Positions 21,429 through 30,725 of a DNA stretch of 64,000 bases are shown here, in pieces. Source of the DNA: Aerolutibacter ruishenii. GTDB taxonomy: Bacteria > Pseudomonadota > Gammaproteobacteria > Xanthomonadales > Xanthomonadaceae. The position numbers and the translations under genes were made by a program. Positions within the stretch are counted from its first letter, which is position 1. Each line of letters opens with the position of its first letter. The stretch lies in the NCBI RefSeq assembly GCF_007830115.1, contig NZ_VLKP01000002.1:333072-397071 (forward strand). The letters run 5' to 3'. Under the pieces are notes generated by a model. That model had not been told where the DNA came from. It saw only the letters and a program-made list of their open reading frames with translations, and did not search any database.

Positions 21429-22438
21429 AGATCCTGGTGACTGGCGGCGGCGGTTTCCTCGGCCAGGCGCTGTGCCGCGGCCTGCGCGAGCGCGGGCATG
21501 AGGTAGTCAGTTTCAACCGCGGCCACTATCCCGCGCTCGAGGCCATCGGGGTGCAGCAGGTGCGCGGCGATCTGGCCCGGCGCGACGCGGTCGTCAACGC
21601 CGCGCAAGGCTGCGAGGCGATCTTCCACAACGCGGCCAAGGCCGGCGCGTGGGGCAGTTACCAGAGCTACCACGACGCCAACGTAGTCGGCACCGACAAC
21701 ATGCTCGCCGCCTGCCGCGAGCACCGCATCGCCAAACTCGTCTACACCTCCACGCCCAGCGTCACCCACCGCGCCACCCATCCGGTGGAGGGTGGCACCG
21801 CTGACACCGTGCCCTACGGCGAGCACTTGAAGGCGCCGTACGCGGCGACCAAGCTGATCGCCGAGAAGGCGGTGCTGGCCGCCAACGACGCCGCGCTGGC
21901 CACCGTGGCGCTGCGTCCGCGCCTGATCTGGGGCGTGGGCGACAACCAGTTGCTGCCGCGCCTGGTCGAACGCGCCAAGGCCGGCCGCCTGCGTTTCGTC
22001 GGCGACGGCCACAACCGCATCGACACCACCTACATCGACAACGCCGCGCAGGCGCACTTCGATGCCTTCGAACACCTCGCGCCGGGCAGTGCGTGCGCCG
22101 GGCGCGCCTACTTCATCAGCAACGGGGACCCTCGCACCATGCGCGAGACGCTCAACGGACTGCTGCGTGCCGCCGGAGCGCCCGAGGTCACCGGCACCGT
22201 GCCGTTCGGCCTGGCCTACGCGCTGGGCGTGGCGTGCGAAGGCCTCTGGCATGCGCTGCCGCTGCGCGGCGAGCCGCCGATGACCCGTTTCCTCGCCGAG
22301 CAGCTGGCCACCACCCACTGGTACGACATGGCACCCGCGCGCCGCGACTTCGGCTACGTGCCCCCGGTGTCGTTCGACGAGGGCCTGCGCCGGCTGGCCG
22401 CGGCGTGGCATGACGGCCAAGGCACGCCGGGCCGGTAG
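21425..22438 (+). CDS. oleD: NAD(P)-dependent 2-alkyl-3-ketoacid reductase OleD
   Basis: A 337-residue extended short-chain dehydrogenase/3-beta-HSD-like protein. The Rossmann nucleotide site is [10 protein letters not shown] (4-13); the catalytic pair is Tyr139 and Lys143 in YAATK, with TSTPSV upstream as the serine/threonine position. OleD reduces the 2-alkyl-3-ketoacid made by OleA to the 3-hydroxy acid used by OleC. It starts inside the oleC stop (ATGA overlap) and is followed after ten bases by ubiJ, so oleC-oleD-ubiJ-ubiB may be one transcript. Confidence 0.9.
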   Translation: MKILVTGGGGFLGQALCRGLRERGHEVVSFNRGHYPALEAIGVQQVRGDLARRDAVVNAAQGCEAIFHNAAKAGAWGSYQSYHDANVVGTDNMLAACREHRIAKLVYTSTPSVTHRATHPVEGGTADTVPYGEHLKAPYAATKLIAEKAVLAANDAALATVALRPRLIWGVGDNQLLPRLVERAKAGRLRFVGDGHNRIDTTYIDNAAQAHFDAFEHLAPGSACAGRAYFISNGDPRTMRETLNGLLRAAGAPEVTGTVPFGLAYALGVACEGLWHALPLRGEPPMTRFLAEQLATTHWYDMAPARRDFGYVPPVSFDEGLRRLAAAWHDGQGTPGR

Positions 22439-22448
22439 AATGCCCGCC

Positions 22449-23141
22449 ATGACCGACCGCTCCTCGCCGCTGGATTCGCTCAAGCCGCTCGCCGGCCGTA
22501 CCCTGGAGGTCGCGCTCAACCGCGCGCTGGCCCTGGACCCGGAGACCCGCGAGGGCCTGCGCGCGCTCGATGGCCGCAGCGTGGCCCTGCACGTCGCCGC
22601 GCCGCCGCTGGCGCTGCAGGTGCGGGTGAATGGCGATCGCCTCGACGTCGGCCCAGTGCTCGACCCCGCCACGCCCGACTTGTCGGTGCGCAGCACGCTC
22701 GGCGGTCTGCTCGCGCAGCTGCCGTTCCTGCGCAACGACAATGCACCGCCGGTGGGCAAGTTGCGCATCGAGGGCGATGCCGACCTCGCGCGCCGCCTGC
22801 AGCGCCTGGCCGCGCGTTTCGACCCCGACTGGCAGCAGCCGTTCACCCGCGTGTTCGGTGACATCCTCGGCGTGCAGATCGCCAATGCGATCGCCGGCGC
22901 GCTGCGCCACGCCAAGGATGCCGCTGGCGCGTTCGCCACCAACGCCGCCGAATTCGTCACCGAGGAATCGCGTGACGTGGTCCCGCGCGCGGAGCTCAAC
23001 GCATTCCACGATGATGTCGACGCGCTGCGCGATGACGTCGAGCGCATCGCGGTGCGCGTGGGGCGCCTCGCCAACCGCGTTGCCGCGACCGCTCCGGCTG
23101 CCGTGGGCACAGCCGCGCCCGCACGCGGGGACGCGCCATGA
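22449..23141 (+). CDS. ubiJ: Ubiquinone biosynthesis accessory factor UbiJ (SCP2 domain)
   Basis: A 230-residue protein with an SCP2 sterol-carrier-like lipid-binding domain over about residues 20-120, followed by the amphipathic C-terminal helices typical of UbiJ ([25 protein letters not shown]). UbiJ helps hold ubiquinone intermediates in the soluble Ubi complex. ATG 22449 gives [13 protein letters not shown]; an ATG three codons earlier (22440) is also possible. Its stop overlaps the ubiB ATG, the normal ubiJ-ubiB arrangement; the ubiE gene often found upstream is replaced here by oleD. Confidence 0.9.
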   Translation: MTDRSSPLDSLKPLAGRTLEVALNRALALDPETREGLRALDGRSVALHVAAPPLALQVRVNGDRLDVGPVLDPATPDLSVRSTLGGLLAQLPFLRNDNAPPVGKLRIEGDADLARRLQRLAARFDPDWQQPFTRVFGDILGVQIANAIAGALRHAKDAAGAFATNAAEFVTEESRDVVPRAELNAFHDDVDALRDDVERIAVRVGRLANRVAATAPAAVGTAAPARGDAP

Positions 23142-24814
23142 AGTCGGCGTTGCGCGCCTGGCGCATCGGTCGGGTCCTGCTGCGCTACCGCCTCGACGCC
23201 CTGCTCGACGACACCCCGGTCGAGGGCTGGCTCAGGCTGGCGCGCCCGTTCGTGCCGCGCGCCTCGGCCGAAGTGGCCGCCATGTCGCGCGGTGCGCGCC
23301 TGCGCCTGGCGCTGCAGGAACTCGGCCCGATCTTCGTCAAGTTCGGGCAGATCCTGTCCACCCGCCGTGACCTGGTGCCGCCGGACGTGGCCGAGGAACT
23401 GGCGCTGCTGCAGGACCGCGTCGCACCGTTCGATGGCGACCACGCACAGCGCATCGTCGAAGCCGCGCTCGGCCGCCCGGTGGCCGAGGCATTCATCGAC
23501 TTCGACACCACGCCGCTGGCCTCGGCATCGATCGCGCAGGTCCACGCCGCCACGCTGCCGGCCACCGCCGACAGCGCCGCGCGCGAAGTGGTGGTCAAGG
23601 TGCTGCGCCCGGGCATCGAGCAGGAGATCGCCAGCGACATCGCCCTGCTCGGCGCCATCGCCGGCATCGTCGAACGCACCCATCCCCGTGCCGACAAGAT
23701 CCGCCCGCGGGAAATCGTTTCCGAGATCGAGAACACCCTCACCGCCGAGCTCGACCTGCAGCGTGAAGGCGGCAACGCCAGCGTGCTGCGCCGGTTCTGG
23801 CAGGGCAGCGACGACCTGTACGTGCCCGAAGTGATCTGGTCGCACAGCGCCGAGCGCGTGCTCACGCTCGAGCGTGTGTACGGCATTCCCTCCGACGACA
23901 TCGCCGCGCTGGACGTCGCCGGCATCGACCGCCAAGCGCTGGCGGCCAAGGGCGTGCGCGTGTTCTACACCGAGGTGTTCCGCGACAACTTCTTCCACGC
24001 CGACGCGCACGCCGGCAACATCTGGGTCGACACCGACCCGGCGCGCAAGGCCAACCCGCGCTTCATCGCGCTGGACTTCGGCATCGTCGGCCAGCTCTCC
24101 AGCGAGGACCAGTACTACCTCGCCGAGAATTTCATGGCGATCTTCAACCGTGATTACCGCCGCATCGCCGAGCTGCACCTGCGCGCCGGCTGGATGCCCG
24201 GGCACGTCCGCATCGATGAGCTGGAAGCGGCGGTGCGCGGGGTATGCGAACCTTACTTCACCCGTCCGCTGAGCGAGATCTCGCTCGCCGAGGTGCTGCT
24301 CAAGCTGTTCCGCACCGCGCAGCGCTACGAGCTGACCCTGCAACCGCAGCTGATCCTGCTGCAGAAAACCCTGCTCAACATCGAAGGCGTGGGCCGCCTG
24401 CTGGACCCCAAGCTGGACATCTGGGCCGTGGCGCGACCGGTGCTGGAGAAGATCCTGCTCGAGCGCTACAGCCCGCAGCGCCTCGCCGGTGAGTTCCGCA
24501 AGCGCCTGCCCGAACTGGTGACCCAGGCCCCGGATATGCCGCGCCTGTTGCACGCCTGGCTGGACCAGCAGGTCACCGGCGGGCACCAGCTGTCGATGCG
24601 CTCGCACGACCTGGCCGAGCTCACCCGCACGGTCAAGGACGCGCAGCGGCGCACGGTGGCGGCGATCCTCGGCACCGGCCTGCTGATCGTGGCGGCGGTG
24701 CTATACGGGCTGGAGGCGGGCGGGCCGCGCGTGTGGTCGGTGCCGGCCTCGGCGTGGATCGCCGGGTTGGGCGGACTGTGGGCACTGCTGGCGGCATGGC
24801 CGCGGCGGCGTTGA
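23138..24814 (+). CDS. ubiB: Ubiquinone biosynthesis protein UbiB (ADCK/ABC1 atypical kinase)
   Basis: A 558-residue member of the ADCK/UbiB family, needed for coenzyme Q hydroxylation steps. The signature KFGQ appears in [21 protein letters not shown]. It is followed by the ATP-site lysine region ([11 protein letters not shown]), the ExD motif ([16 protein letters not shown]) and the catalytic/metal motifs HADAHAGN and [10 protein letters not shown]. Two C-terminal membrane helices, at about residues 505-525 and 530-552, anchor it. It starts within the ubiJ stop codon. Confidence 0.95.
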   Translation: MKSALRAWRIGRVLLRYRLDALLDDTPVEGWLRLARPFVPRASAEVAAMSRGARLRLALQELGPIFVKFGQILSTRRDLVPPDVAEELALLQDRVAPFDGDHAQRIVEAALGRPVAEAFIDFDTTPLASASIAQVHAATLPATADSAAREVVVKVLRPGIEQEIASDIALLGAIAGIVERTHPRADKIRPREIVSEIENTLTAELDLQREGGNASVLRRFWQGSDDLYVPEVIWSHSAERVLTLERVYGIPSDDIAALDVAGIDRQALAAKGVRVFYTEVFRDNFFHADAHAGNIWVDTDPARKANPRFIALDFGIVGQLSSEDQYYLAENFMAIFNRDYRRIAELHLRAGWMPGHVRIDELEAAVRGVCEPYFTRPLSEISLAEVLLKLFRTAQRYELTLQPQLILLQKTLLNIEGVGRLLDPKLDIWAVARPVLEKILLERYSPQRLAGEFRKRLPELVTQAPDMPRLLHAWLDQQVTGGHQLSMRSHDLAELTRTVKDAQRRTVAAILGTGLLIVAAVLYGLEAGGPRVWSVPASAWIAGLGGLWALLAAWPRRR

Positions 24815-24869
24815 CCGCGTTGAGCGCGTTGGCGCGCGAGGGCTTCGTCAGGATTCCGCTGGTGGCCGC

Positions 24870-25604
24870 ATGACCACGGACCTTGGCGTGGCGATGCCGA
24901 TGGCAGAGCCCGACGCACTGCCGGTGTTGTACCGCGACGACAGTCTGGCCGTGGTCAACAAACCCGCCGGCCTGATGGTCCACGACAGCGCACTCGCCCG
25001 TGGCGAGACCGACTTCGCAGCCGACCGCCTGCGCGAGCAGTTCGACCGCCCGATCTTCCTCGTGCACCGGCTAGATCGCGCCACCAGTGGTGCACTGCTA
25101 TTGGCCTTCGACCGCGACACTGCGTCGGCGCTGGGCCAGGTGATGATGTCGCGCGAGGTCGAGAAGGACTACTGGGCGGTGTGCCGTGGCTGGCCCGAAC
25201 CGCAGTTCACCGTGGACCATCCGCTCGATGGCGGGCCGGGCAAGCCGCAAAAGAAACCCGCGGTGACCCGCTTCACCCGCTTGGCGACCGCCGAGATCCC
25301 GGTGCCCTCCCCGGGCTTCGAAACCTCGCGCTACGCGCTGCTGTGCGCGCAGCCGGAGACCGGACGGTTCCGCCAGATCCGCCGCCACCTCAAGCACGTC
25401 TCGCACCACCTGATTGGCGACACGAGCCACGGCGACGGCCGCCACAACCGCAGTTTCCGCATGCTTGGCATCCACCGCATGCTGTTGCACGCGCGTCGGC
25501 TTGCCTTCCTGCATCCGTCCAGCGGCGCGCGCGTGGTGGCGAACGCCCCGCTGGATGTGGAATTCAGCCGCGCCCTCGCGCTGTTCGAGGGTTTCGATCC
25601 GTAG
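24870..25604 (+). CDS. truC: tRNA pseudouridine(65) synthase TruC-like (RluA family)
   Basis: A RluA-family pseudouridine synthase of 244 residues without an S4 domain. The catalytic Asp69 is in VHRLDRATSG. The blocks NKPAGLMVHDS, ETGRFRQIRRHLKH and LIGDTSHGDGRHNRS, and the final LMLH-like helix, align by eye with E. coli TruC, which modifies U65 of tRNA-Ile1 and tRNA-Asp. Other RluA-like enzymes usually lack the GDTSHGDGRHNR form, so TruC is preferred, but the substrate is inferred. ATG 24870 is taken; ATGs at codons 9 and 11 are possible. Confidence 0.85.
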   Translation: MTTDLGVAMPMAEPDALPVLYRDDSLAVVNKPAGLMVHDSALARGETDFAADRLREQFDRPIFLVHRLDRATSGALLLAFDRDTASALGQVMMSREVEKDYWAVCRGWPEPQFTVDHPLDGGPGKPQKKPAVTRFTRLATAEIPVPSPGFETSRYALLCAQPETGRFRQIRRHLKHVSHHLIGDTSHGDGRHNRSFRMLGIHRMLLHARRLAFLHPSSGARVVANAPLDVEFSRALALFEGFDP

Positions 25605-25689
25605 CGTGGGGCGTGGTGTTCCTGTCGCTTGCCTGGGCGGCAACCCGCAGCGATCGCACTACAATGCGCAGGCAAGAGGACGTCACCCG

Positions 25690-26109
25690 ATGCTGCGAGT
25701 AGGCCCCAACGTGGAGATCGCCGACGACGAGCTGGTCGAGCGATTCGTGCGCGCCGCCGGTCCCGGTGGCCAGAACGTCAACAAGGTGGCCACTGCGGTG
25801 GAACTGCGTTTCGACATCGCCGGTTCGCCGTCGCTGCCTGAGGCGGTACGCGCACGGCTGCTGGCCAAGCGCGACCGGCGCATGACCGGCGAAGGGGTGC
25901 TGGTGATAAACGCGCAGCGCTTCCGCACGCAGGAGCGCAACCGTGACGACGCGCGCGCGCGTCTGGTCGCCTTCGTCGAAGGCGGGCTGCACGCGCCCAT
26001 TCCGCGCATCGCCACCCGGCCCACCCGGGCCTCCAAGGTGCGGCGGCTGGAGGCCAAGCGCGAACGCAGTACGATCAAGCAGGGGCGCACCCGGCGTGAT
26101 TGGGACTAG
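25690..26109 (+). CDS. arfB: Alternative ribosome-rescue peptidyl-tRNA hydrolase ArfB (YaeJ)
   Basis: A 139-residue class I release-factor-like protein. It has the catalytic GGQ in AAGPGGQNVNKV (peptidyl-tRNA hydrolysis) and a basic, probably disordered C-terminal tail (ASKVRRLEAKRERSTIKQGR) that enters the empty mRNA channel of stalled ribosomes. It lacks the stop-codon recognition domain, as expected for ArfB rather than RF1/RF2. Length and motif order match the family. Confidence 0.93.
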   Translation: MLRVGPNVEIADDELVERFVRAAGPGGQNVNKVATAVELRFDIAGSPSLPEAVRARLLAKRDRRMTGEGVLVINAQRFRTQERNRDDARARLVAFVEGGLHAPIPRIATRPTRASKVRRLEAKRERSTIKQGRTRRDWD

Positions 26110-26169
26110 TCGGCGTGCGGTCCCGTAGCCGCTACGCTGTCCCGACCCTGACGATGCCACAGGCACCGC

Positions 26170-26784
26170 ATGCCCAACGACGCCGCTTCCCGCCCGATCG
26201 TGCTGCCGCTGCCTCCGCAGGTGCCGCGCGTGAGGCCTCATGCCTTCGTCCGCTGGCTGGGGCGCACGATCCTGCGCCTGGCGGGTTGGCGCATGGTGGG
26301 CGCGTTCCCTGACATCCCGCGTGCGGTGCTGATCGGCGCGCCGCATTCCAGCAACTGGGACGGTGTGCTGGGGCTGGCCGCCAAGATGGGCATGGGCCTG
26401 GACATCAGGATCCTGGGCAAGGCGTCGCTGTTCAAGGTGCCGGTGATGGGCGCGTTGCTGCACCGGCTGGGGGTGATTCCGGTGGACCGTAGCGCCGCGC
26501 ATGGCGTGGTGGAGCAGGCGGCGGCGATGATCCGCAGCCGTCCGCAACTCTGGTATGGGCTGGCGCCGGAAGGCACGCGCAAGCCGGTCGAGCACTGGAA
26601 GCCCGGCTTCTGGCGCATCGCCAAGGCGGCCGGGGTGCCGGTGGTGCCGGCGTACTTCCACTACGGCCAACGGGTAATCGGCATCGGCCCGACATTCGAG
26701 CTGGGGGAGGACATGCAGGCCGATATCGCCCGCATCCGCGCGTGGTACCGCAGCGTCGCCAACGGCAAGTACCACGAGGCGTGA
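26170..26784 (+). CDS. Lysophospholipid acyltransferase (PlsC-like)
   Basis: A compact 204-residue acyltransferase of the glycerol-3-phosphate/lysophosphatidate family. The HX4D catalytic motif is His59-SSNW-Asp64, and APEGTRK near residue 136 is the block III substrate-phosphate site. A hydrophobic N-terminal segment (about 25-45) may associate with the membrane. Such enzymes transfer an acyl chain to a lysophospholipid; the short length is typical of YihG/Act-like forms rather than the main PlsC. It converges with the phosphatase/TPR gene across 35 bases. Confidence 0.85.
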   Translation: MPNDAASRPIVLPLPPQVPRVRPHAFVRWLGRTILRLAGWRMVGAFPDIPRAVLIGAPHSSNWDGVLGLAAKMGMGLDIRILGKASLFKVPVMGALLHRLGVIPVDRSAAHGVVEQAAAMIRSRPQLWYGLAPEGTRKPVEHWKPGFWRIAKAAGVPVVPAYFHYGQRVIGIGPTFELGEDMQADIARIRAWYRSVANGKYHEA

Positions 26785-26819
26785 GCGAGGCTGCCCGCCG
26801 TCCAGCCCTGCGCCGCGAT

Positions 26820-27842
26820 CTAGGGAGCGTTGACCGCGGACCCCGAGGCGGCACCACTGCTGCTCGCCGGGCCAAGGCGTTCGAGCAGTGTCCGGACCTC
26901 GGTGTGGCCCGGATTGGCCTCGATCACACGCTGCAACAGCGCGCGCGCCTCGTCGCCTCGACCCTGCCGGTGACGCACGTAGGCCAACCCTTCGGTGGCA
27001 TCGAGATCACCTTGCCGAACCGCCAGCGTGCGGGTGAACCGGCGCTCTGCCTCGCCCAGGTCGTGTTGGGCGGATGACGTGTTGTGCCGGCGCAAGGCGA
27101 CGAAGCCCAATCCAGTGGTGGCTCCCGCATGGTCTGGATCAACCACGAGAACCCGGGCGTAAGCCGCTGCCGCTGCCCCCAGGTCACCCAGCCGCATGTG
27201 GTTGGATCCTTCCAGCAGCAATGCATCCGCATCCTGGACCTCGATCCGGGCCAGCTCGCGCAGGCTGTCCTGGTGCCTTCCTTCGATGTGGGCGCGGTTT
27301 GCCTCGTCCAACGCCAGGCGGTCGGACGAGCGCTCGCGCTCGACCGAGCCGGCATAGCTCTCGCTCTTGGCGAATCCCGCCAGGTAGCGCTGGACGTTCT
27401 TGGCGCGGTGCAGGCCCAGATAGCAGTGGATATAGGCGGCGCCATCGGCGTTGAGCGCCGCCTCCGCGGCTGCGCGCGAGTTGGCCATGTAGTCCTTGCC
27501 GAAGGAGTGCCCGAGGATGCTGCCCATGGGGAAGTTCAACACTTTCATCCCGTGACGCGCGGCATGCCCGCGCTCCTGCGCCAGCAGCGCCCGTTCGTAA
27601 GGCTGGTCTGGATTGAGCAGGCTGACGATGGTGGTGACGCCCTTCTCCTTGAGAAACGCGAAGTCGGCTTCGACCGGGTATGGCCCGAAGATGATGCGCT
27701 CGGAGGTATCGGAGCGCGCGGCACGCCATGGCTGCACCCAGACGCTGGCCGGGTGCAATAACACCCAGGTTCCGAAGGCCCCGAGGAACAGACACGCGGC
27801 GAGGGCCAGATAGAGGAGTTTCGATCGGGTGGTTCGTGGCAT
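26820..27842 (-). CDS. Membrane-anchored dual-specificity-phosphatase-like protein with TPR repeats
   Basis: From ATG 27842 the protein has 340 residues; the longer open frame upstream is not signal-like. Residues 9-30 form a signal anchor, so the rest is probably periplasmic. Residues about 45-170 are a tyrosine/dual-specificity phosphatase-like domain with the P-loop HCYLGLHR (Cys140, Arg146, the CX5R signature). Residues about 180-325 are TPR-like helical pairs (GRHQDSLRELARI, GDLGAAAAAYARVLVVDPDH, GRGDEARALLQRVIEANPGH). This combination is unusual. It is divergently transcribed from the exopolysaccharide-type operon and may share its promoter region, which suggests a related role. The substrate is unknown, and a general acid Asp is not obvious. 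Confidence 0.78.
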   Translation of the reverse strand: MPRTTRSKLLYLALAACLFLGAFGTWVLLHPASVWVQPWRAARSDTSERIIFGPYPVEADFAFLKEKGVTTIVSLLNPDQPYERALLAQERGHAARHGMKVLNFPMGSILGHSFGKDYMANSRAAAEAALNADGAAYIHCYLGLHRAKNVQRYLAGFAKSESYAGSVERERSSDRLALDEANRAHIEGRHQDSLRELARIEVQDADALLLEGSNHMRLGDLGAAAAAYARVLVVDPDHAGATTGLGFVALRRHNTSSAQHDLGEAERRFTRTLAVRQGDLDATEGLAYVRHRQGRGDEARALLQRVIEANPGHTEVRTLLERLGPASSSGAASGSAVNAP

Positions 27843-28140
27843 GAAGGCCTCATTCCTGGAGGGCTGCGGTGGCAGGGCGCCGCTGCGGGACATCCAGCGG
27901 GGTATGGGGAGGTTGCTGCCCCGGGCGGACTGCGCGATATCCATTGGCGAGGCAAAAAGCAAGCGCGAGTTTTGCAAACTGTGACAAAAGCCGCAATACT
28001 ATTGGATTGGGGGAAGTCTCCGAAGTTGCCCAGTGGTCCGGCGCCGATCGGCGCCGGCTGGGGGGTGTTGCCGGTAGGGGTTTTGACTGCAAATTCGTTG
28101 ATGCGGCGCGCAAGGCGGGCCTGCACTTCAGGGGGCGACA
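27843..28140. promoter_or_regulatory. Divergent intergenic region in front of the polysaccharide operon
   Basis: This gap of 298 bases separates the divergent phosphatase/TPR and HEAT-repeat genes and must hold both promoters. The part around 27950-28010 is visibly AT-richer than its surroundings. A weak sigma70-like pair facing right is TTGCAA (27972-27977) and AATACT (27995-28000), with 17-base spacing. That leaves a leader of about 130 bases before the GTG start. No strong inverted repeat was found by eye. The promoter call is tentative. Confidence 0.35.
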
Positions 28141-29211
28141 GTGGATCTGGGTTTTCTGAGCGGGGCTGATTCAAAGCTCGTGTTCGCGTTTTGGCTTGGC
28201 GTCACGGTTCTGGTGATGACGCTGGTTACGCTGACGGTAATCCTCGTGATGCGGCAGATGGTCGCGCGCAAGGAGCGGGCACACCTGCGCGCCGCCCATC
28301 ATTGGGGCCGCATCCTCGTGGATGTTGCCCACGGGGGCGAGGCCGGGCCATCCACCCTTCCGGCGCGTGACGTGTCGGGTTTCGTCGAGGCGTGGAATGG
28401 CATCCACGCCAACCTGGGCGGTGCCGAAAACCCTGCGTTGCAGGCCTTGGCAGGGTCGATCGGGCTGGAGAAGCGCTTGCACTCGCTGCTGCAGCGCGGT
28501 GGCTTCCATGAGCGGGTGGTCACGATCATCGCCTTGGGCTACCTGAGGAGCCGCGCGCATTTTGACCGGATCGCGCGCCTTCTGGACGATCGCAGCTCGA
28601 TCGTGTCGCTCTGTGCGGCACGGGCGATCATGCAGATCGATCCCGGTCGCGCCGTTTCCTTGCTCGTGCCGCAGATCATGGCGCGTGGCGACTGGTCGCA
28701 GGGGGGCGTTGCCGACATCCTTCGTGAAGCAGGTGCGGGGCGCGTATCCCAAGAGCTTGGGACGGCCGCGCTGCAGGCCAACGCGGACGTGGCGCCGCGC
28801 ATGGTTCGCTTTCTCGCCGGCGTCAGCCCGGAAGCGGCCGCGCCCGTGATCCGCCAGATCGTTGCCACGTCCAACGATGACCATCTTGTCTCGACCTGCC
28901 TGCAGGTATTGGCCGATCCCGCTGATCTCGACCTGGTGCGGCCCCTGCTCGATCACCCGCGTTGGCATGTGCGCATGCACGCTGCGACGGCTCTGGGCCG
29001 GCTGGGCGTGCCGGGTGATGAGCAGCGGCTGCTGCCCTTGCTTGCCGATGCGCAATGGTGGGTGCGTTACCGGGCCGCGCAGGCACTCGTAAAACTGCCA
29101 TTCATGAAGGAGGCCGCCATGCACCGGTTCCGTGACACCCAGACCGATCGGTTCGCGTGCGACATCCTCGATCAGGTGATGGCGGAGCAGCGGATGGGGG
29201 TGGAGCGATGA
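28141..29211 (+). CDS. Membrane-anchored HEAT-repeat protein of the polysaccharide operon
   Basis: A 356-residue protein starting at GTG 28141. One membrane helix (about 14-37) is followed by a basic RKERAHLRAAHHW segment, so the bulk is probably cytoplasmic. From about residue 100 it is built of helical HEAT/armadillo-type repeats (VVTIIALGYLRSRAHFDRIARLLDD, LDLVRPLLDHPRWHVRMHAATALGRLG, QRLLPLLADAQWWVRYRAAQALVKL). HEAT repeats are protein-binding scaffolds with no catalytic role. Its stop overlaps the glycosyltransferase ATG (ATGA), so it is probably made in proportion to that enzyme and could be a co-polymerase or regulatory subunit. Not a family I can name. Confidence 0.8.
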   Translation: MDLGFLSGADSKLVFAFWLGVTVLVMTLVTLTVILVMRQMVARKERAHLRAAHHWGRILVDVAHGGEAGPSTLPARDVSGFVEAWNGIHANLGGAENPALQALAGSIGLEKRLHSLLQRGGFHERVVTIIALGYLRSRAHFDRIARLLDDRSSIVSLCAARAIMQIDPGRAVSLLVPQIMARGDWSQGGVADILREAGAGRVSQELGTAALQANADVAPRMVRFLAGVSPEAAAPVIRQIVATSNDDHLVSTCLQVLADPADLDLVRPLLDHPRWHVRMHAATALGRLGVPGDEQRLLPLLADAQWWVRYRAAQALVKLPFMKEAAMHRFRDTQTDRFACDILDQVMAEQRMGVER

Positions 29212-30725
29212 ACGGAGTGACGCTGCCTTCCGGACTGGTCTGGTTCCTAGAGGGAATGCAATGGGTATTCCTTCTGTACTTCATCGGCATCAACCTCGGG
29301 TACCTGTTGCTGAATTATGTGTCGGTCTTCGGCATCATCCGGCACATGCGCGAGCACGGCGCGCAGTACCTGCCCAAGAACTTCACGGCCTACCAGCCGC
29401 CGGTCAGCATCCTGGTGCCCGCGCACAACGAGGAACGCACCATCGTGTCCTCGGTGCGGTCGCTGCTTCGACTGAAGTACCCGGACTTCGAGATCGTCGT
29501 CGTCAATGACGGCTCCACCGACGGCACGCTCGACGCGCTCGTCCGGGCGTTCGCACTGGTCGAGTTCCCGGAGGCCTACCGCAAGCGGATCGAGACAGAG
29601 CCGGTCAATCGCATCTTTGCGTCCACCGATTTTCCGCGCGTGCGCCTGGTGGACAAGCAGCAGGGCGGCAAGGCCGATGCGCTCAATGCAGGTATCAACT
29701 GCGCCCGCTACCCTTTGTTCTGCGTGGTCGACGCCGACTGCATCCTGCAGCATGACAGCCTGTCACGCGTGGTGCAGCCGTTCCTGGAAGACGCAACCAC
29801 GGTCGCGGCGGGCGGCGTGATCCGTATCGTCAATGGCTGTTCGGTCAAGGACGGCTTCCTGTCCGACGTGGCCCTGCCGCGCAAGGCCCTGCCGCAGTTC
29901 CAGTTGATCGAATACCTTCGCGCATTCCTGTTCGGGCGCCTGGGCTGGTCGCCGATCAACGCGCTGTTGATCATTTCCGGTGCGTTCGGCGTGTTCTACA
30001 AGGAGCGCGTGATCGCGGTGGGCGGTTACCACAAGGACACGGTGGGCGAGGACATGGAGCTGGTCGTGCGCCTGCACCACCAGCTGCGCAAGGAACGGCG
30101 GCATTACAACATCACGTTCGTGCCTGATCCCATTTGCTGGACGGAAGCGCCGGAGGATCTGCGATCCCTGCGCAACCAGCGCGTGCGCTGGCAGCAGGGC
30201 CTGATGGAAAGCCTCATCCCGAACTGGCGGATGATGTTCCAGCGCAACGGCGGCGCCGTTGGGCGACTGGCATTTCCCTTCATGCTGCTGTTCGAAGGCC
30301 TGGGTCCGGTGATCGAGGTCCTGGGCTACGTCTCGGTGCTGGTGCTGTGGCTGGTGGGTTTGCTGTCGCCCGAGGCCTTCCTGGTGTTCCTGTTCGCTTC
30401 CGTCGGCCTGGGCGTGCTGCTGTCGACCAACGCGCTATTGCTGGAGGAACTGTCGTTCCGCCTGTATCCGCGTCCGGCACAGCAGTTGAAGCTGTTCGCG
30501 GTCGCAATCATCGAGAACTTCGGCTACCGGCAACTGACGGCGTTCTGGCGCCTCATTGGACTGCTGCGCTGGGTCACGGGGCTGCGTGGCAAATCCCGCT
30601 GGGGCAAGGTTAAGCGCCACGCGACGTGGCAACACGACTCCGGCGAGGCGCCTCCGCCCGCCGGCCCACAGCACATCGACACACGCCCTGCTGGCTCAAC
30701 CCGGGAACTGGAAACCACCCCATGA
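29208..30725 (+). CDS. Processive family 2 glycosyltransferase (polysaccharide synthase)
   Basis: A 505-residue inner-membrane GT2 synthase. It has an N-terminal membrane helix (17-40), then the cytoplasmic catalytic domain with Asp101 in NDGSTDGT, DAD at 175-177, the acceptor-site ED in TVGEDMEL (281-282) and QRVRW at 324-328. The C-terminal half has three to four membrane helices (about 350-375, 380-410, 420-440). These motifs are those of PgaC, hyaluronan and cellulose synthases, which polymerise and translocate a beta-linked chain at the same time. There is no PilZ domain. The donor sugar cannot be read from the sequence. It overlaps the genes on both sides by ATGA, so it is the centre of a tightly coupled operon. 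E. coli YaiP, next to yaiO, is a comparable GT2. Confidence 0.9.
   Translation: MNGVTLPSGLVWFLEGMQWVFLLYFIGINLGYLLLNYVSVFGIIRHMREHGAQYLPKNFTAYQPPVSILVPAHNEERTIVSSVRSLLRLKYPDFEIVVVNDGSTDGTLDALVRAFALVEFPEAYRKRIETEPVNRIFASTDFPRVRLVDKQQGGKADALNAGINCARYPLFCVVDADCILQHDSLSRVVQPFLEDATTVAAGGVIRIVNGCSVKDGFLSDVALPRKALPQFQLIEYLRAFLFGRLGWSPINALLIISGAFGVFYKERVIAVGGYHKDTVGEDMELVVRLHHQLRKERRHYNITFVPDPICWTEAPEDLRSLRNQRVRWQQGLMESLIPNWRMMFQRNGGAVGRLAFPFMLLFEGLGPVIEVLGYVSVLVLWLVGLLSPEAFLVFLFASVGLGVLLSTNALLLEELSFRLYPRPAQQLKLFAVAIIENFGYRQLTAFWRLIGLLRWVTGLRGKSRWGKVKRHATWQHDSGEAPPPAGPQHIDTRPAGSTRELETTP

Noticed and set aside
21041..24607. A 1188-codon open frame on the minus strand across oleC, oleD, ubiJ and ubiB.
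   Set aside because: Covers the antisense of four well-supported coupled genes and has low-complexity composition.
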